From positions 186,001-250,000 of the forward strand of contig NZ_JAIGNO010000003.1 of the NCBI RefSeq assembly GCF_019711515.1: a stretch of 64,000 nucleotides of DNA. The letters are read 5' to 3'. The notes beneath the pieces were generated by a model that searched no databases, had not been told where the DNA came from, and saw nothing but the letters and a program-made list of their open reading frames with translations. Position 1 is the first letter of the stretch; the number at the start of each line of letters is the position of its first letter. The translations under genes and the position numbers were made by a program. This document shows positions 1-9,025 of the stretch, in pieces. This stretch comes from Qipengyuania qiaonensis. GTDB taxonomy: Bacteria; Pseudomonadota; Alphaproteobacteria; Sphingomonadales; Sphingomonadaceae.

Positions 1-41
1 CCTACGAGAAAGCGCTGCTCGATTTCCTCGCGGGGAAGTGA
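1..41 (+). CDS. C-terminus of an unidentified protein (partial)
   Basis: Only the last twelve codons and a TGA stop lie in the window, reading YEKALLDFLAGK. The amphipathic helix-like ending is typical of a real protein terminus. It is followed within two bases by the convergent stop of the next gene. The fragment is too short to assign a family, and the reading frame is inferred from composition alone. Confidence 0.35.
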   Translation, partial: YEKALLDFLAGK

Positions 42-42
42 G

Positions 43-252
43 TTAGTCGAATTCGAGCGGGGCTTCGGCTCCGCCGAGCTTGGGCAATGGACCCTGCGGC
101 GGAATGGCAGGTACCGCAATTCCTGCTTCGGGAGGTTTCCTGCGGGGCTTCCTGGGCTCGCGTCCGAGCCGTCGCATCATCGCCTCCCGGTCTTGGCGGC
201 GGTTGGCCGCGGCGCGGCGCGCCTTCCTCAGCAGCCGTTCGTAGAAGCTCAT
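43..252 (-). CDS. Small basic hypothetical protein
   Basis: A 69-residue product, very rich in Arg and Lys in its first 40 residues (MSFYERLLRKARRAAANRR), with a proline-rich tail that ends acidic. It begins 7 bases after the sufA stop on the same strand, so it is probably the last gene of the suf operon. I recognise no domain. A basic, disordered small protein could bind nucleic acid, but nothing in the sequence proves that. The position and tight spacing are the main reasons for calling it real. Confidence 0.5.
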   Translation of the reverse strand: MSFYERLLRKARRAAANRRQDREAMMRRLGREPRKPRRKPPEAGIAVPAIPPQGPLPKLGGAEAPLEFD

Positions 253-259
253 CCGTGCA

Positions 260-619
260 TCATACCATGAAGCTCTCGCCGCAGCCGCAGGCGCCCTTGG
301 CGTTGGGGTTTTCGAACACGAAGCCGGCGGTGAAATCGTCCTCGACCCAGTCCATCGTGCTGCCGATCAGGTAGAGCACGCTGGCACCGTCGATGTAGAA
401 CACGCCGCCGGGCGTTTTGATCTTCTCGTCGAACTTCGCTTCCTCGGCAACATAGTCGACCGAATAGGCGAGGCCCGAACAGCCGCGGCGCGGGGTGGAC
501 AGCTTCACGCCGATCGCGTCCTCGGGCGCCTTCGCCATGAGGTCGGCGACGCGCTGTTCGGCGGCCTTCGTCAGGATGACGGCGGCCTTGGGGGCGGGAC
601 GGGTCGTGGTCTCGGTCAT
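260..619 (-). CDS. sufA: SufA, A-type iron-sulfur cluster carrier
   Basis: A 119-residue HesB/IscA family protein. A-type carriers hold a nascent Fe-S cluster between subunits and pass it to target apoproteins. The three expected cysteine ligands are present: C47 in RRGCSGLAY, and C111 and C113 in the C-terminal ACGCGESF. ATG at 619 is chosen because its ATGA overlaps the stop of the upstream gene and because the family starts close to this point; the longer upstream reading frame is shadow sequence of sufT. It is the penultimate gene of the suf operon, and that context favours SufA over IscA or ErpA. Confidence 0.92.
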   Translation of the reverse strand: MTETTTRPAPKAAVILTKAAEQRVADLMAKAPEDAIGVKLSTPRRGCSGLAYSVDYVAEEAKFDEKIKTPGGVFYIDGASVLYLIGSTMDWVEDDFTAGFVFENPNAKGACGCGESFMV

Positions 620-1125
620 CAGAGCATTCCCAGTTCGAGGCGCGCCTCGTCGGTCATCTTGTCCGGGCCCCAGGGCGGGTCCCAGACGAGATTGACTTCG
701 GCATCGCGCACGCCGGGCACGCTGGCGGCGCGCAGTTCGACTTCGCCCGGCATGGTTTCGGCGACCGGGCAATGCGGCGTCGTCAGCGTCATGGTGACGG
801 TCACGTCGCTCTCGTCGTCGACCTCGACGCCGTAGATCAGGCCGAGATCGTAGATGTTCACCGGGATTTCCGGATCGTAGATTTCCTTGAGCGCGGCGAT
901 CACCGCCTCGTACAGATCGCCGCCGGGCGCGCCTGCGGGCACGTTGTCCGGCTTCTTCTGCAGGAAGCCTTCGAGATAGTCGCGCTTGCGCTCCATCGTC
1001 TCGCGCGGGGTCTCGTCCGCATCCACGGCATCTTCCACTCGCGCGCGCCGCGGCTTGGCAGCCGCAGCGTCGGCCGGCGAAGGCGCGGCGATGAAATCGG
1101 TGTCGGTATTCGTTTCTTCGCTCAT
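619..1125 (-). CDS. sufT: SufT-like DUF59 (MIP18 family) Fe-S assembly protein
   Basis: A 168-residue protein with a low-complexity N-terminal stretch to about residue 60 and a DUF59/MIP18 domain from about 68 to 165. The domain shows DPEIPVNIYDLGLIY (84-98), the conserved cysteine of TPHCP (C119) and WDPPW (148-152). DUF59 proteins of this type assist cluster maturation next to SufS/SufA in many bacteria; the exact biochemical step is not settled. ATG at 1125 overlaps the sufS stop, and its own stop overlaps the sufA start (ATGA), which indicates translational coupling. Confidence 0.9.
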   Translation of the reverse strand: MSEETNTDTDFIAAPSPADAAAAKPRRARVEDAVDADETPRETMERKRDYLEGFLQKKPDNVPAGAPGGDLYEAVIAALKEIYDPEIPVNIYDLGLIYGVEVDDESDVTVTMTLTTPHCPVAETMPGEVELRAASVPGVRDAEVNLVWDPPWGPDKMTDEARLELGML

Positions 1126-2339
1126 CCGAAGATCCTCTGGGTACGTTCGATGCCGCGCAACAAGGCGGCGATGTCGCTCTCGTCCGAATACAGCCCGAAG
1201 CTGGCCCGGGCGGTGGCAGGGACGCCGAGATGGTCCATCAGCGGCTGCGCACAATGATGCCCGGCCCGGATCGCGACATTCTCTTCGTCCAATATGGTGC
1301 CGAGATCGTGCGGGTGAACCCCCTCCATCGCGAAACTGACGATCCCGACACTGTCTTCCGGCCCGAACAGGCGGACCGAATTGAGGCCGGACAGGGCTTC
1401 GCGCAGCGTTCGGGCGAGATTTCGTTCGTGATCATACGCTCGATCGACACCATAATCGGCCAGATAATCGATCGCCGCATGCAACGCGATCGCCTCCGTG
1501 ATCATCGGCGTGCCCGCCTCGAACCGCTGCGGCGGCGGGGCATAGGTGGTCTTTGCGAAGGTGACCCTGTCGATCATCGATCCGCCGCCCTGATAGGGCG
1601 GCATGGCATCGAGGATTTCCTCGCGCGCCCACAGCACGCCGATGCCGGTCGGTCCGTAGATCTTGTGGCCCGAGAACGCGTAGAAATCGCAATCGATTGC
1701 CGCCATGTCGAGCGCCATGCGCGGCGCCGCCTGGCACCCGTCGAGCATCAGCTTCGCACCGACCGAATGGGCGAGTTCCGCCGCCGCACGCGCATCGAGC
1801 ACGCTTCCGAGAACGTTCGAGACATGCGCCAGCGAAACCAGCTTCGTGCGCGGGGTCAGCAGCGCTTCGAGCGCGCCGAGGTCGATCCGCCCATCCCCGG
1901 TCAGCGGACAGACATCGATCTGCGCCCCGGTATGCTCGGCCAGCATCTGCCATGGGACGATGTTGGAGTGATGCTCGAGCGTCGACAACACGATCCGGTC
2001 GCCCGCGCCGATATTGGCCATGCCCCAGCTTGCGGCGACGAGATTGATCGCCTCGGTCGCGCCGCGCACGAAGACCACCTCGTTCTCGCTCTTCGCCCCG
2101 ATGAAGTCCGCGACGCGGCGGCGGGCGGCCTCGTAGCCGAGCGTCATCTGCGCGCTGCGGCCATAGACGCCGCGATGGACGGTGGCGTAATCCCGGCCCA
2201 GCGCACGAGTCATCGCATCGATCACCGCCTGCGGCTTCTGCGCCGAGGCGGCCGTGTCGAGATAGTGCCACGGCCCGCCATCGGCCGTGACGAGGCCAGG
2301 AAAATCGGCCTTGCGCGAGAGGGTGGCGGTGTCGCTCAC
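1122..2339 (-). CDS. sufS: SufS cysteine desulfurase
   Basis: A 405-residue group II cysteine desulfurase. The PLP enzyme takes sulfur from L-cysteine as a persulfide for cluster assembly. K226 in SGHKIYGPTG is the Schiff-base lysine, and C363 in AGHHCAQPLM is the persulfide cysteine. THEHHSN-type residues appear as LEHHSN near 121-126. The start is GTG at 2339, which overlaps the sufD stop (GTGA); no closer ATG fits the family N-terminus. No SufE gene is seen in the window, so the sulfur acceptor is either encoded elsewhere or handled differently. Confidence 0.95.
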   Translation of the reverse strand: MSDTATLSRKADFPGLVTADGGPWHYLDTAASAQKPQAVIDAMTRALGRDYATVHRGVYGRSAQMTLGYEAARRRVADFIGAKSENEVVFVRGATEAINLVAASWGMANIGAGDRIVLSTLEHHSNIVPWQMLAEHTGAQIDVCPLTGDGRIDLGALEALLTPRTKLVSLAHVSNVLGSVLDARAAAELAHSVGAKLMLDGCQAAPRMALDMAAIDCDFYAFSGHKIYGPTGIGVLWAREEILDAMPPYQGGGSMIDRVTFAKTTYAPPPQRFEAGTPMITEAIALHAAIDYLADYGVDRAYDHERNLARTLREALSGLNSVRLFGPEDSVGIVSFAMEGVHPHDLGTILDEENVAIRAGHHCAQPLMDHLGVPATARASFGLYSDESDIAALLRGIERTQRIFG

Positions 2340-3094
2340 AGGTACCTGTCCACCTTGTCGAGCGCGACCTGCATCAATTCTTCGCGCTGCGCGTCGTCTT
2401 CCAGGCCGACCAGCGCATCGCCCAGGAAGGCCTGCACCAGCAGGCGGCGGGCGAGTTCGGGCGACAGGCCGCGCGCCGCCATGTAGAAGCGCGCCGTCTC
2501 GTCGAGCTGGCCGACGCTGGCGCCGTGGGCGCATTTCACGTCGTCGGCGAAGATTTCGAGCTGCGGCACGGCATTCACGCTCGCGCCCTTTTCGAGCAGC
2601 AGGCCCTTGAAATCCTGCGCCGCATCGGTCTTCTGCGCATCGCGCACGACATCGATATTGCCGAGGAAATTGCCCGTACCATGGCCCCAGTGGACGCTGC
2701 GGACGGTCTGGTTGCTGGTCGCTTCCGGTTCGGCGTGGATCGTGCGGGTGACGAATTCGCGGACGGTGTCGCGCCCGCCCACGGTTATGCCGCCGAACTC
2801 GAAATGTGCGCCTCGCTTCAGCGTGACTTCGATTTCGAGCCGCGCATATTCGGCCGAGGCGAGCACGGCGAACAGCTCGCAGGTCGCGCCTTCGCCTATG
2901 GTGACCCGCCAGCGATGCAATTCGGTCGGCCTGCTGCCATCGCCATCCGCGATCACGAGCGTTTCACGAACACTCTCGCCCGCCGCGATGTCGATCGTGC
3001 GCCAGCGGTCCAGCGCCTCGCCCTGCAGCCGCTCGACTGCGGAATAGCGCCAGGCCTCTTCGCGCCTTGTGGGAAGTTCCGCTGCCTCAGGCAT
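2336..3094 (-). CDS. sufD: SufD, Fe-S scaffold complex subunit
   Basis: A 252-residue SufB/SufD family (UPF0051) protein, much shorter than E. coli SufD (about 423 residues). It keeps the C-terminal core with the characteristic DVKCAHGASVGQLD block (185-198) followed by FYMAARGLS. SufD forms the SufBC2D scaffold with SufB and the SufC ATPase. The start at 3094 overlaps the sufC stop by 8 bases. Short SufD forms are common in Sphingomonadales-type operons; that comparison is from general knowledge. Confidence 0.92.
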   Translation of the reverse strand: MPEAAELPTRREEAWRYSAVERLQGEALDRWRTIDIAAGESVRETLVIADGDGSRPTELHRWRVTIGEGATCELFAVLASAEYARLEIEVTLKRGAHFEFGGITVGGRDTVREFVTRTIHAEPEATSNQTVRSVHWGHGTGNFLGNIDVVRDAQKTDAAQDFKGLLLEKGASVNAVPQLEIFADDVKCAHGASVGQLDETARFYMAARGLSPELARRLLVQAFLGDALVGLEDDAQREELMQVALDKVDRYL

Positions 3095-3848
3095 TGGCCG
3101 TCTCTGGGGCCATCACCGCGTCGTAGCCTTCGTTTTCGAGCTCGACCGCCAGCTCCGGCCCGCCGGTCTTGACGATGCGGCCCCGGCTGAGGATCGAGAC
3201 GCGATCGGGCTTCACCACTTCGAGCAGGCGCTGGTAGTGGGTGATCAGCAACACGCCTTTGTCGGGCGCGCGCATGATGGCGTTGATCCCCTCGCCGACC
3301 ACGCGCAAGGCATCGATGTCCAGCCCGCTATCGGTCTCGTCCAGCACGGCGAAGCGCGGGTTCAGTATGCCCATCTGGACCATCTCGGCGCGCTTCTTTT
3401 CGCCGCCGGAGAAGCCGACATTGACGTGGCGCTTGAGCATGTCCGGGTCGAGCTTGAGCAGCGCCGCCTTGTCCTTGGCCAGCTTGAGAAATTCGCCGCC
3501 GGTCAATGGCTCCTCGCCCCGCGCCTTGCGCTGCGAATTGAGCGCCTCGCGCAGGAACTGGAGGTTGGAGACGCCGGGAATTTCGACCGGATACTGGAAG
3601 CCGAGGAAGAGGCCCGCAGCGGCGCGTTCGTGCGGTTCCATGTCGAGCAGGTCGATACCGTTGAATTCGACCGAACCCTGCGTCACCTCGTAACCCGGCC
3701 GACCGCCGAGCACATAGGCGAGCGTCGACTTGCCCGCGCCATTGGGGCCCATGATGGCATGGACCTCGCCCGCGGGAACGGTGAGCGAAAGGCCGTTGAG
3801 GATGGTCTTGCCATCGATTTCGGCGTGGAGATTGTCGATTTTCAGCAT
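3087..3848 (-). CDS. sufC: SufC, Fe-S assembly ATPase
   Basis: A 253-residue ABC-type ATPase without membrane segments. The Walker A motif GPNGAGKST is at 34-42, the signature SGGEKKRAEM begins at 147, and Walker B AVLDE ends at 171 with DSGLDID after it. This exact signature is diagnostic of SufC among ABC ATPases. It powers SufBC2D remodelling during cluster assembly. It is separated from the upstream DUF559 gene by 127 bp containing an inverted repeat, the largest gap in the operon. Confidence 0.96.
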   Translation of the reverse strand: MLKIDNLHAEIDGKTILNGLSLTVPAGEVHAIMGPNGAGKSTLAYVLGGRPGYEVTQGSVEFNGIDLLDMEPHERAAAGLFLGFQYPVEIPGVSNLQFLREALNSQRKARGEEPLTGGEFLKLAKDKAALLKLDPDMLKRHVNVGFSGGEKKRAEMVQMGILNPRFAVLDETDSGLDIDALRVVGEGINAIMRAPDKGVLLITHYQRLLEVVKPDRVSILSRGRIVKTGGPELAVELENEGYDAVMAPETANA

Positions 3849-3866
3849 CAGGCGATTTCCATATTG

Positions 3867-3956
3867 TCGTCGCCCCGGACCTGATCCGGGGCCGGCGCTG
3901 CTTTGGGCGCAGCATCGGCAAAAAAAGCACTATCCCGGATCAAGTCCGGGATGACG
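3867..3956. repeat. REP-like inverted repeat pair
   Basis: Two arms of about 23 bases face each other across roughly 43 bases: CGTCGCCCCGGACCTGATCC near 3868 and the near-complement CCCGGATCAAGTCCGGGATG near 3934. Each arm is itself a small palindrome (CCCGGA...TCCGGG). This is the form of the dispersed palindromic elements often found between alphaproteobacterial genes. It lies between the DUF559 gene and sufC, where it could act as an mRNA stabiliser or processing point. Copy number elsewhere cannot be seen here. Confidence 0.7.
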
Positions 3957-3975
3957 GGAGAGGGGCAGGCGCGCG

Positions 3976-4527
3976 TCATCGGCGGTCTCGTGGACCTCCA
4001 CGGGTGTCGTCGCGACGGGGGGCGCGGCCGGGACGGCGCGGCGTCGATCCGTATTTCGACTGGTGCGCGCGGCGCGCGGTTTCCTTTTCGCGGTAGCGCG
4101 CATTCATCGCGGCGAAGATCGGCTGCATGGCGGCCTCGACATCTGCGAGGATCGTCGCGGCGGGAATGCGGAACACCTCGATGCCGACGCTGGCGAGGCT
4201 CTTGTCGCGGCGCCTGGCGAGAGTGTCGTTCTGATCTTCTTCGTCGATCGCGATGGCGAGGCCGAGCGGGTGCGACACGAAATCGAGGATCGCGGAGCCG
4301 ACCACCGTGTGCCGGGTGAACTTGTACTTCCCGAAATCTTCCCTGGCGAAGCGCGCCGCGAGCGCCTTGTGCGCCGCGGTCGAGTGCCGCCGCAGATAGC
4401 GCGCCCGCTCATGGATCGCATCGAGCCGCTTCTCCGAGATTTCCCACCCGCGCCCGCGCTTCTTGATGGCGGGCGCTTCGTCGACCTCGGACGGATCGGG
4501 CAGCTGGAGGGTTTTGCGGTCAGTCAT
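3976..4527 (-). CDS. DUF559 endonuclease-fold protein inside the suf operon
   Basis: A 183-residue protein with a central DUF559 domain, related to Vsr-type and restriction-endonuclease folds (about 38-135). Visible are the ILDFVSHPLG segment with D82, the acidic AIAIDEED run at 91-98, and RRRDKSLASVGIEVFRIP at 105-122, which match the core beta strands and the acidic and basic positions of the fold. The tail from about 140 is basic and rich in Arg and Pro. ATG at 4527 overlaps the stop of the upstream small membrane gene. Biochemical function is unknown for most DUF559 proteins; the nuclease role is inferred from the fold. Confidence 0.8.
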   Translation of the reverse strand: MTDRKTLQLPDPSEVDEAPAIKKRGRGWEISEKRLDAIHERARYLRRHSTAAHKALAARFAREDFGKYKFTRHTVVGSAILDFVSHPLGLAIAIDEEDQNDTLARRRDKSLASVGIEVFRIPAATILADVEAAMQPIFAAMNARYREKETARRAHQSKYGSTPRRPGRAPRRDDTRGGPRDRR

Positions 4528-4738
4528 TCTTCTCGTCCGGAAACCCAATAGAGTAATCCACCGCCTAGGATCGGAACTAGTAGAGCGGCCCATTGCGAAG
4601 CGATGAGCCAGGCGCGATCTTGTGGGGCCCACTCCATCGATGGGTCGAAGTACGCTTCACCAACTGTGAAATGGATGAAGCAAATTCCGCACAGCAGAAT
4701 ATAGGCTAGGACCGAAACTCGAAAAAATACGGCGCGCA

Positions 4739-4739
<1 letters not shown>
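4524..4739 (-). CDS. Small two-helix membrane protein
   Basis: A 71-residue protein with two hydrophobic segments, about residues 5-24 (VSVLAYILLCGICFIHF) and 45-66 (ASQWAALLVPILGGGLLYW). I recognise no family. Its ATG at 4739 overlaps the sufB stop (ATGA), and its stop overlaps the DUF559 start in the same way, so it is translated as part of the suf message. The DNA here is visibly richer in A/T than the suf genes, which may reflect weak constraint or later acquisition. Confidence 0.75.
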
Positions 4740-6216
<1,477 letters not shown>

Positions 6217-6220
<4 letters not shown>

Positions 6221-6627
6221 GCAATCTCTCTTGTGCGGGCCAGCTGGGTCAGCGGGATCGCCGCCAGCGCGCCGCGCAACGCTTCGTTGACGACCGGCCA
6301 GTGCGGTTTGACCGTGCAGTCATGTTCCACCGAACACTCCGCGCCTTCGATACAGGCGGTCAGCGCAATCGGCCCTTCGACCGCTTCGACGATATCGGCC
6401 ACGGTAATCGCCGCCGCCGGGCGCGCCAGCTGCAAGCCGCCGCCGGAGCCGCGTGTCGAACGCAGCAGTCCGGCCGCCGATAGTTTGCTGACCAGCTTCT
6501 GCACGGTGGGAACCGGTAGGCCGGTTTCGGCCGCCAGTTCGGCCGCGCTGGTGCGCGCACCGCCGCAATGGCGGGCGGCGGCGCTCATCGTGACCACGGC
6601 ATAGTCGGCAAGATTGGAAAGGCGCAT
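6217..6627 (-). CDS. Rrf2-family Fe-S cluster regulator of the suf operon (IscR/SufR-like)
   Basis: A 136-residue Rrf2 regulator with an N-terminal winged helix-turn-helix ([20 protein letters not shown], about 27-46) and three cysteines spaced C-X5-C-X5-C at C92, C98 and C104. This is the cluster-ligand pattern of IscR, so it should sense cellular Fe-S status and control the operon it heads. ATG at 6627 gives the family-typical [11 protein letters not shown] start. A TTG at 6642 with GGAG five bases upstream would add five residues and cannot be excluded. An inverted repeat covers this start region. Confidence 0.9.
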
Positions 6628-6629
6628 AT

Positions 6630-6660
6630 CAAATCGGACCAAATCGCTCCGATTGGACAG
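6630..6660 (-). promoter_or_regulatory. Candidate autoregulatory operator of the suf operon
   Basis: The arms AATCGG (6632-6637) and CCGATT (6649-6654) form an inverted repeat just upstream of the regulator ATG. On the minus strand, TTGAAA followed 17 bases later by TAGCTG could be a weak promoter whose start site would fall in the repeat. A repressor bound here would block the whole suf message. The match to any published Rrf2 site is not claimed; the assignment is positional. Confidence 0.45.
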
Positions 6661-6717
6661 CTAAGCGCCCGGACCTACCTTTTCAACGGATTTTCCTTTG
6701 TTGCGAGTCGTTAGCAC

Positions 6718-7626
6718 TTACCATTCGTCGATCGGATCCTTGCCCAGTTGCTCGGCCTCGCCCGAACCGAACAGACTGACCGAACCGTAGCCGTCCGGGC
6801 CGAGCATGTCGCTGATCGGCAATCCGGATGCCGGTTGCAGGCGCTTGGGCGTGCGGCCGGTGAAAAAGCGGATCTCCTTGATGAGATGCGCCTGATCGTA
6901 GAATGCCTCGCGAATCTCCGCCTCGATTTCCTCGGGCAGATGCGGGAGCGACAGGAGCGTTGCCGCCCGTACCGCGCGATAGCGGCGCACAAGGCGCACC
7001 GGCGACTGGCCGAAGAACTGCGCCACCAACCGTTGGGACTGTCGCTTGGAGTAGGGCAGTTTTTCGTACAGATCCTCGAGCTCCGGCTTGAACGAACTCG
7101 ACAGCCATTCGAGCGTCCGGTCGATCACCGTGAGGTGCTGTTTCGGCAGGACCGAAATTCCGCGCCTGACGATATCGGACATGGCGTCGAGCAAACCTCT
7201 CTCGTCCAGCTCGCCGTCGCGAAATCTTGCGGCAAGACCGGTGAACACCCCGGCGAGCTCGTCACCAAGAACCATTGCCGGCTGGAGAAAGCAGTCGTGA
7301 TAGTCGTGCACCGACAGGCCCGAAAGGGCAGCCCATCCCCGGAAGTTCAACGATACGCCGAGCAAGGTCGCAGGGCCGTTCACGCTGAAGCGCCGCGCCT
7401 GGCAGAGCGGCGCGAGAATGAACGTGTCGCCCGCCTCGACCGGTGCCGAATCGAACTGCATTTGCCCGGCCCCTTGTCCGAAGATGGCCATCTGCCCCGA
7501 ATAGGCAGGCAGCACATCGTCCAGATGCGCGTCCGGGCTGCGCCAGATGTAGAGCGAGTTCAGGTATGGTGCGAGATCCGGCGGCGCCGCGACAAACTCG
7601 AACGAATGTGAAATGCGGTCTCCCAT
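6718..7626 (-). CDS. AraC-family transcriptional regulator
   Basis: A 302-residue protein with an N-terminal cupin-like sensing half and a C-terminal double helix-turn-helix. The latter shows the YSKRQSQRLVAQFFGQSPVR segment, then ITEIR-like IREAFYDQAHLIKEIRFFTG and RTPKRL, the normal AraC/XylS ending. ATG at 7626 is preferred over a TTG four codons upstream. It is read in the same direction as the suf operon but is separated from it by 90 bp carrying the suf promoter region, so it is probably its own unit. No ligand can be inferred. Confidence 0.85.
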   Translation of the reverse strand: MGDRISHSFEFVAAPPDLAPYLNSLYIWRSPDAHLDDVLPAYSGQMAIFGQGAGQMQFDSAPVEAGDTFILAPLCQARRFSVNGPATLLGVSLNFRGWAALSGLSVHDYHDCFLQPAMVLGDELAGVFTGLAARFRDGELDERGLLDAMSDIVRRGISVLPKQHLTVIDRTLEWLSSSFKPELEDLYEKLPYSKRQSQRLVAQFFGQSPVRLVRRYRAVRAATLLSLPHLPEEIEAEIREAFYDQAHLIKEIRFFTGRTPKRLQPASGLPISDMLGPDGYGSVSLFGSGEAEQLGKDPIDEW

Positions 7627-7986
7627 CCGACCCGACAAACCCCTGTTCCGTTTCTTTTTTGGTTAGCAAATTGTAAAAATACGCCAAATACGCTCCATGC
7701 GCAAATGGCATGGCAAGAAACTGTGGGCAGCCAAGGCGCGAGTAGTCAAAAAAAGGGGGCAACCCACCAAGGTCGCCCCCCTCTCAAGTCGAGAACTCGT
7801 TGCAGAACTGCTCCGAGCCCTTCGGGTCGCAAAGACGTGTTAGGCCGACTATGTTTCAATTGATTGTATGCAAGCGACAGTCGTGAAAATGCGGTGACTT
7901 TTCTTGCCTCGTTCTACCTTTTTGCGACCGGCGGAACGGGCAGGTAGCGGCTCGACAGAATGCGCGCGGCGAGGCATGCGCACAGC
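7627..7986. other. 360-bp region without a protein gene
   Basis: This gap lies between two divergent genes. From left to right it holds an A/T-rich upstream region for the AraC gene (about 7640-7700), a strong minus-strand terminator hairpin (7748-7780), and a stretch with a possible minus-strand minus-10 element TACAAT near 7864-7869. I see no convincing protein-coding frame with a start and ribosome binding site. It may encode a short minus-strand RNA that ends at the terminator. The right part must also hold the pyrD promoter. Confidence 0.5.
7748..7780 (-). terminator. Rho-independent terminator, minus strand, with no obvious upstream gene
   Basis: The stem GGGGGCAACC (7755-7764) pairs with GGTCGCCCCC (7771-7780) with one mismatch around a six-base loop. 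Read on the minus strand it is followed by seven T residues (A-tract 7748-7754). It points leftwards, yet the next gene to the right, pyrD, is on the plus strand. It therefore either ends an unannotated short transcript or insulates the AraC gene. Confidence 0.75.
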
Positions 7987-9015
7987 ATGTTGTTCGACCT
8001 GGCGCGCCCGTTTCTCTTCACGCTCGATCCCGAGACCGCCCATGGGCTTACCATCAGGGCGCTCGCGCTCGCGCCCCGTATCGGCCCGCGAACTTCCGGG
8101 CGGCTGGCCGTGGATGTCGCGGGCGTGCATTTCCCGAACCCGCTCGGCATGGCGGCCGGCTTCGACAAGGATGCGGAAGTACCCGATCAGATTCTCGGCC
8201 TCGGCTTCGGGTTTGCCGAAGTCGGCTCGATCACTCCGCAGCCACAGGCGGGAAATCCGAAGCCGCGCCTCTTCCGCCTGGTCGAAGATCGGGGCGTCAT
8301 AAACCGGATGGGGTTCAACAATGGCGGGGCGAATGCGGCAAGGGTCCGCCTCGAACGACGTGCGGGGCGCGACGGCGTCGTCGGCATCAATATCGGCGCC
8401 AACAAGGACAGTGCGGATCGCATCGCCGACTACGCGATCATGGCGCAAACGATGGCGCCTTTCGCCTCGTATCTGGCGGTCAACATCTCCAGCCCCAATA
8501 CGCCGGGCCTGCGCGCGCTGCAGGACGAGAGCGCGCTGTCCGGCCTGCTCGATGCGGTCATCGAAGCGCGCGGAAGCGGCGGACCGCCCATATTCCTCAA
8601 GGTCGCGCCTGATCTCGAGCCGTCCGACATCGATGCGATTGCGCGGATCGCCATCGAAAAGCAGTTGGGGGCGCTGATCGTGTCGAACACCACCGTGTCG
8701 CGCCCATCGCTGAAATCCGGCCATGCAGCCGAAACCGGCGGTCTGTCGGGCGCTCCGTTGCGCGATCTGGCTCAAGCGCGGCTCCGCGATTTTCGCAAGG
8801 CGACGGGCGGACGCGTTCCCTTGATCGGCGTTGGCGGCATTGCCGGCGCAGAGGATGCCTGGGCACGCATCCGCGCCGGCGCCAGCCTGATACAGATATA
8901 TAGTGCGATGGTTTACGGCGGACCGGGTCTGCCACGCCGTATTCTGCGAGGGGTCGAACAGCTCATGCAACGCGATGGCTTCACTTCGATTGCCGAAGCG
9001 ATCGGAAGCGAATAG
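7987..9015 (+). CDS. pyrD: Dihydroorotate dehydrogenase (quinone), class 2
   Basis: A 342-residue PyrD that oxidises dihydroorotate to orotate with FMN and passes electrons to membrane quinone in pyrimidine synthesis. The class 2 N-terminal membrane-associating helices are present (MLFDLARPFLFTLDPETAHG). MAAGFDKDAE (55-64) and the active-site loop NISSPNTPGLR (166-176) match the family. ATG at 7987 aligns with the family N-terminus; an upstream in-frame ATG at 7960 would add nine residues. The next gene starts 10 bp after the stop. Confidence 0.94.
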   Translation: MLFDLARPFLFTLDPETAHGLTIRALALAPRIGPRTSGRLAVDVAGVHFPNPLGMAAGFDKDAEVPDQILGLGFGFAEVGSITPQPQAGNPKPRLFRLVEDRGVINRMGFNNGGANAARVRLERRAGRDGVVGINIGANKDSADRIADYAIMAQTMAPFASYLAVNISSPNTPGLRALQDESALSGLLDAVIEARGSGGPPIFLKVAPDLEPSDIDAIARIAIEKQLGALIVSNTTVSRPSLKSGHAAETGGLSGAPLRDLAQARLRDFRKATGGRVPLIGVGGIAGAEDAWARIRAGASLIQIYSAMVYGGPGLPRRILRGVEQLMQRDGFTSIAEAIGSE

Positions 9016-9025
9016 CGTCCTGCCG

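Noticed and set aside
7745-7860. Short frame ending RPWWVAPFF next to the minus-strand terminator, recalling a tryptophan leader peptide
   Set aside because: It begins with TTG without a ribosome binding site, has only one Trp pair, and the downstream gene is an AraC regulator, not a trp gene.
7909-7924. GTTC-N7-like sequence resembling an alphaproteobacterial LexA box near pyrD
   Set aside because: The second half reads TTGC rather than GTTC, so the site does not meet the direct-repeat consensus.
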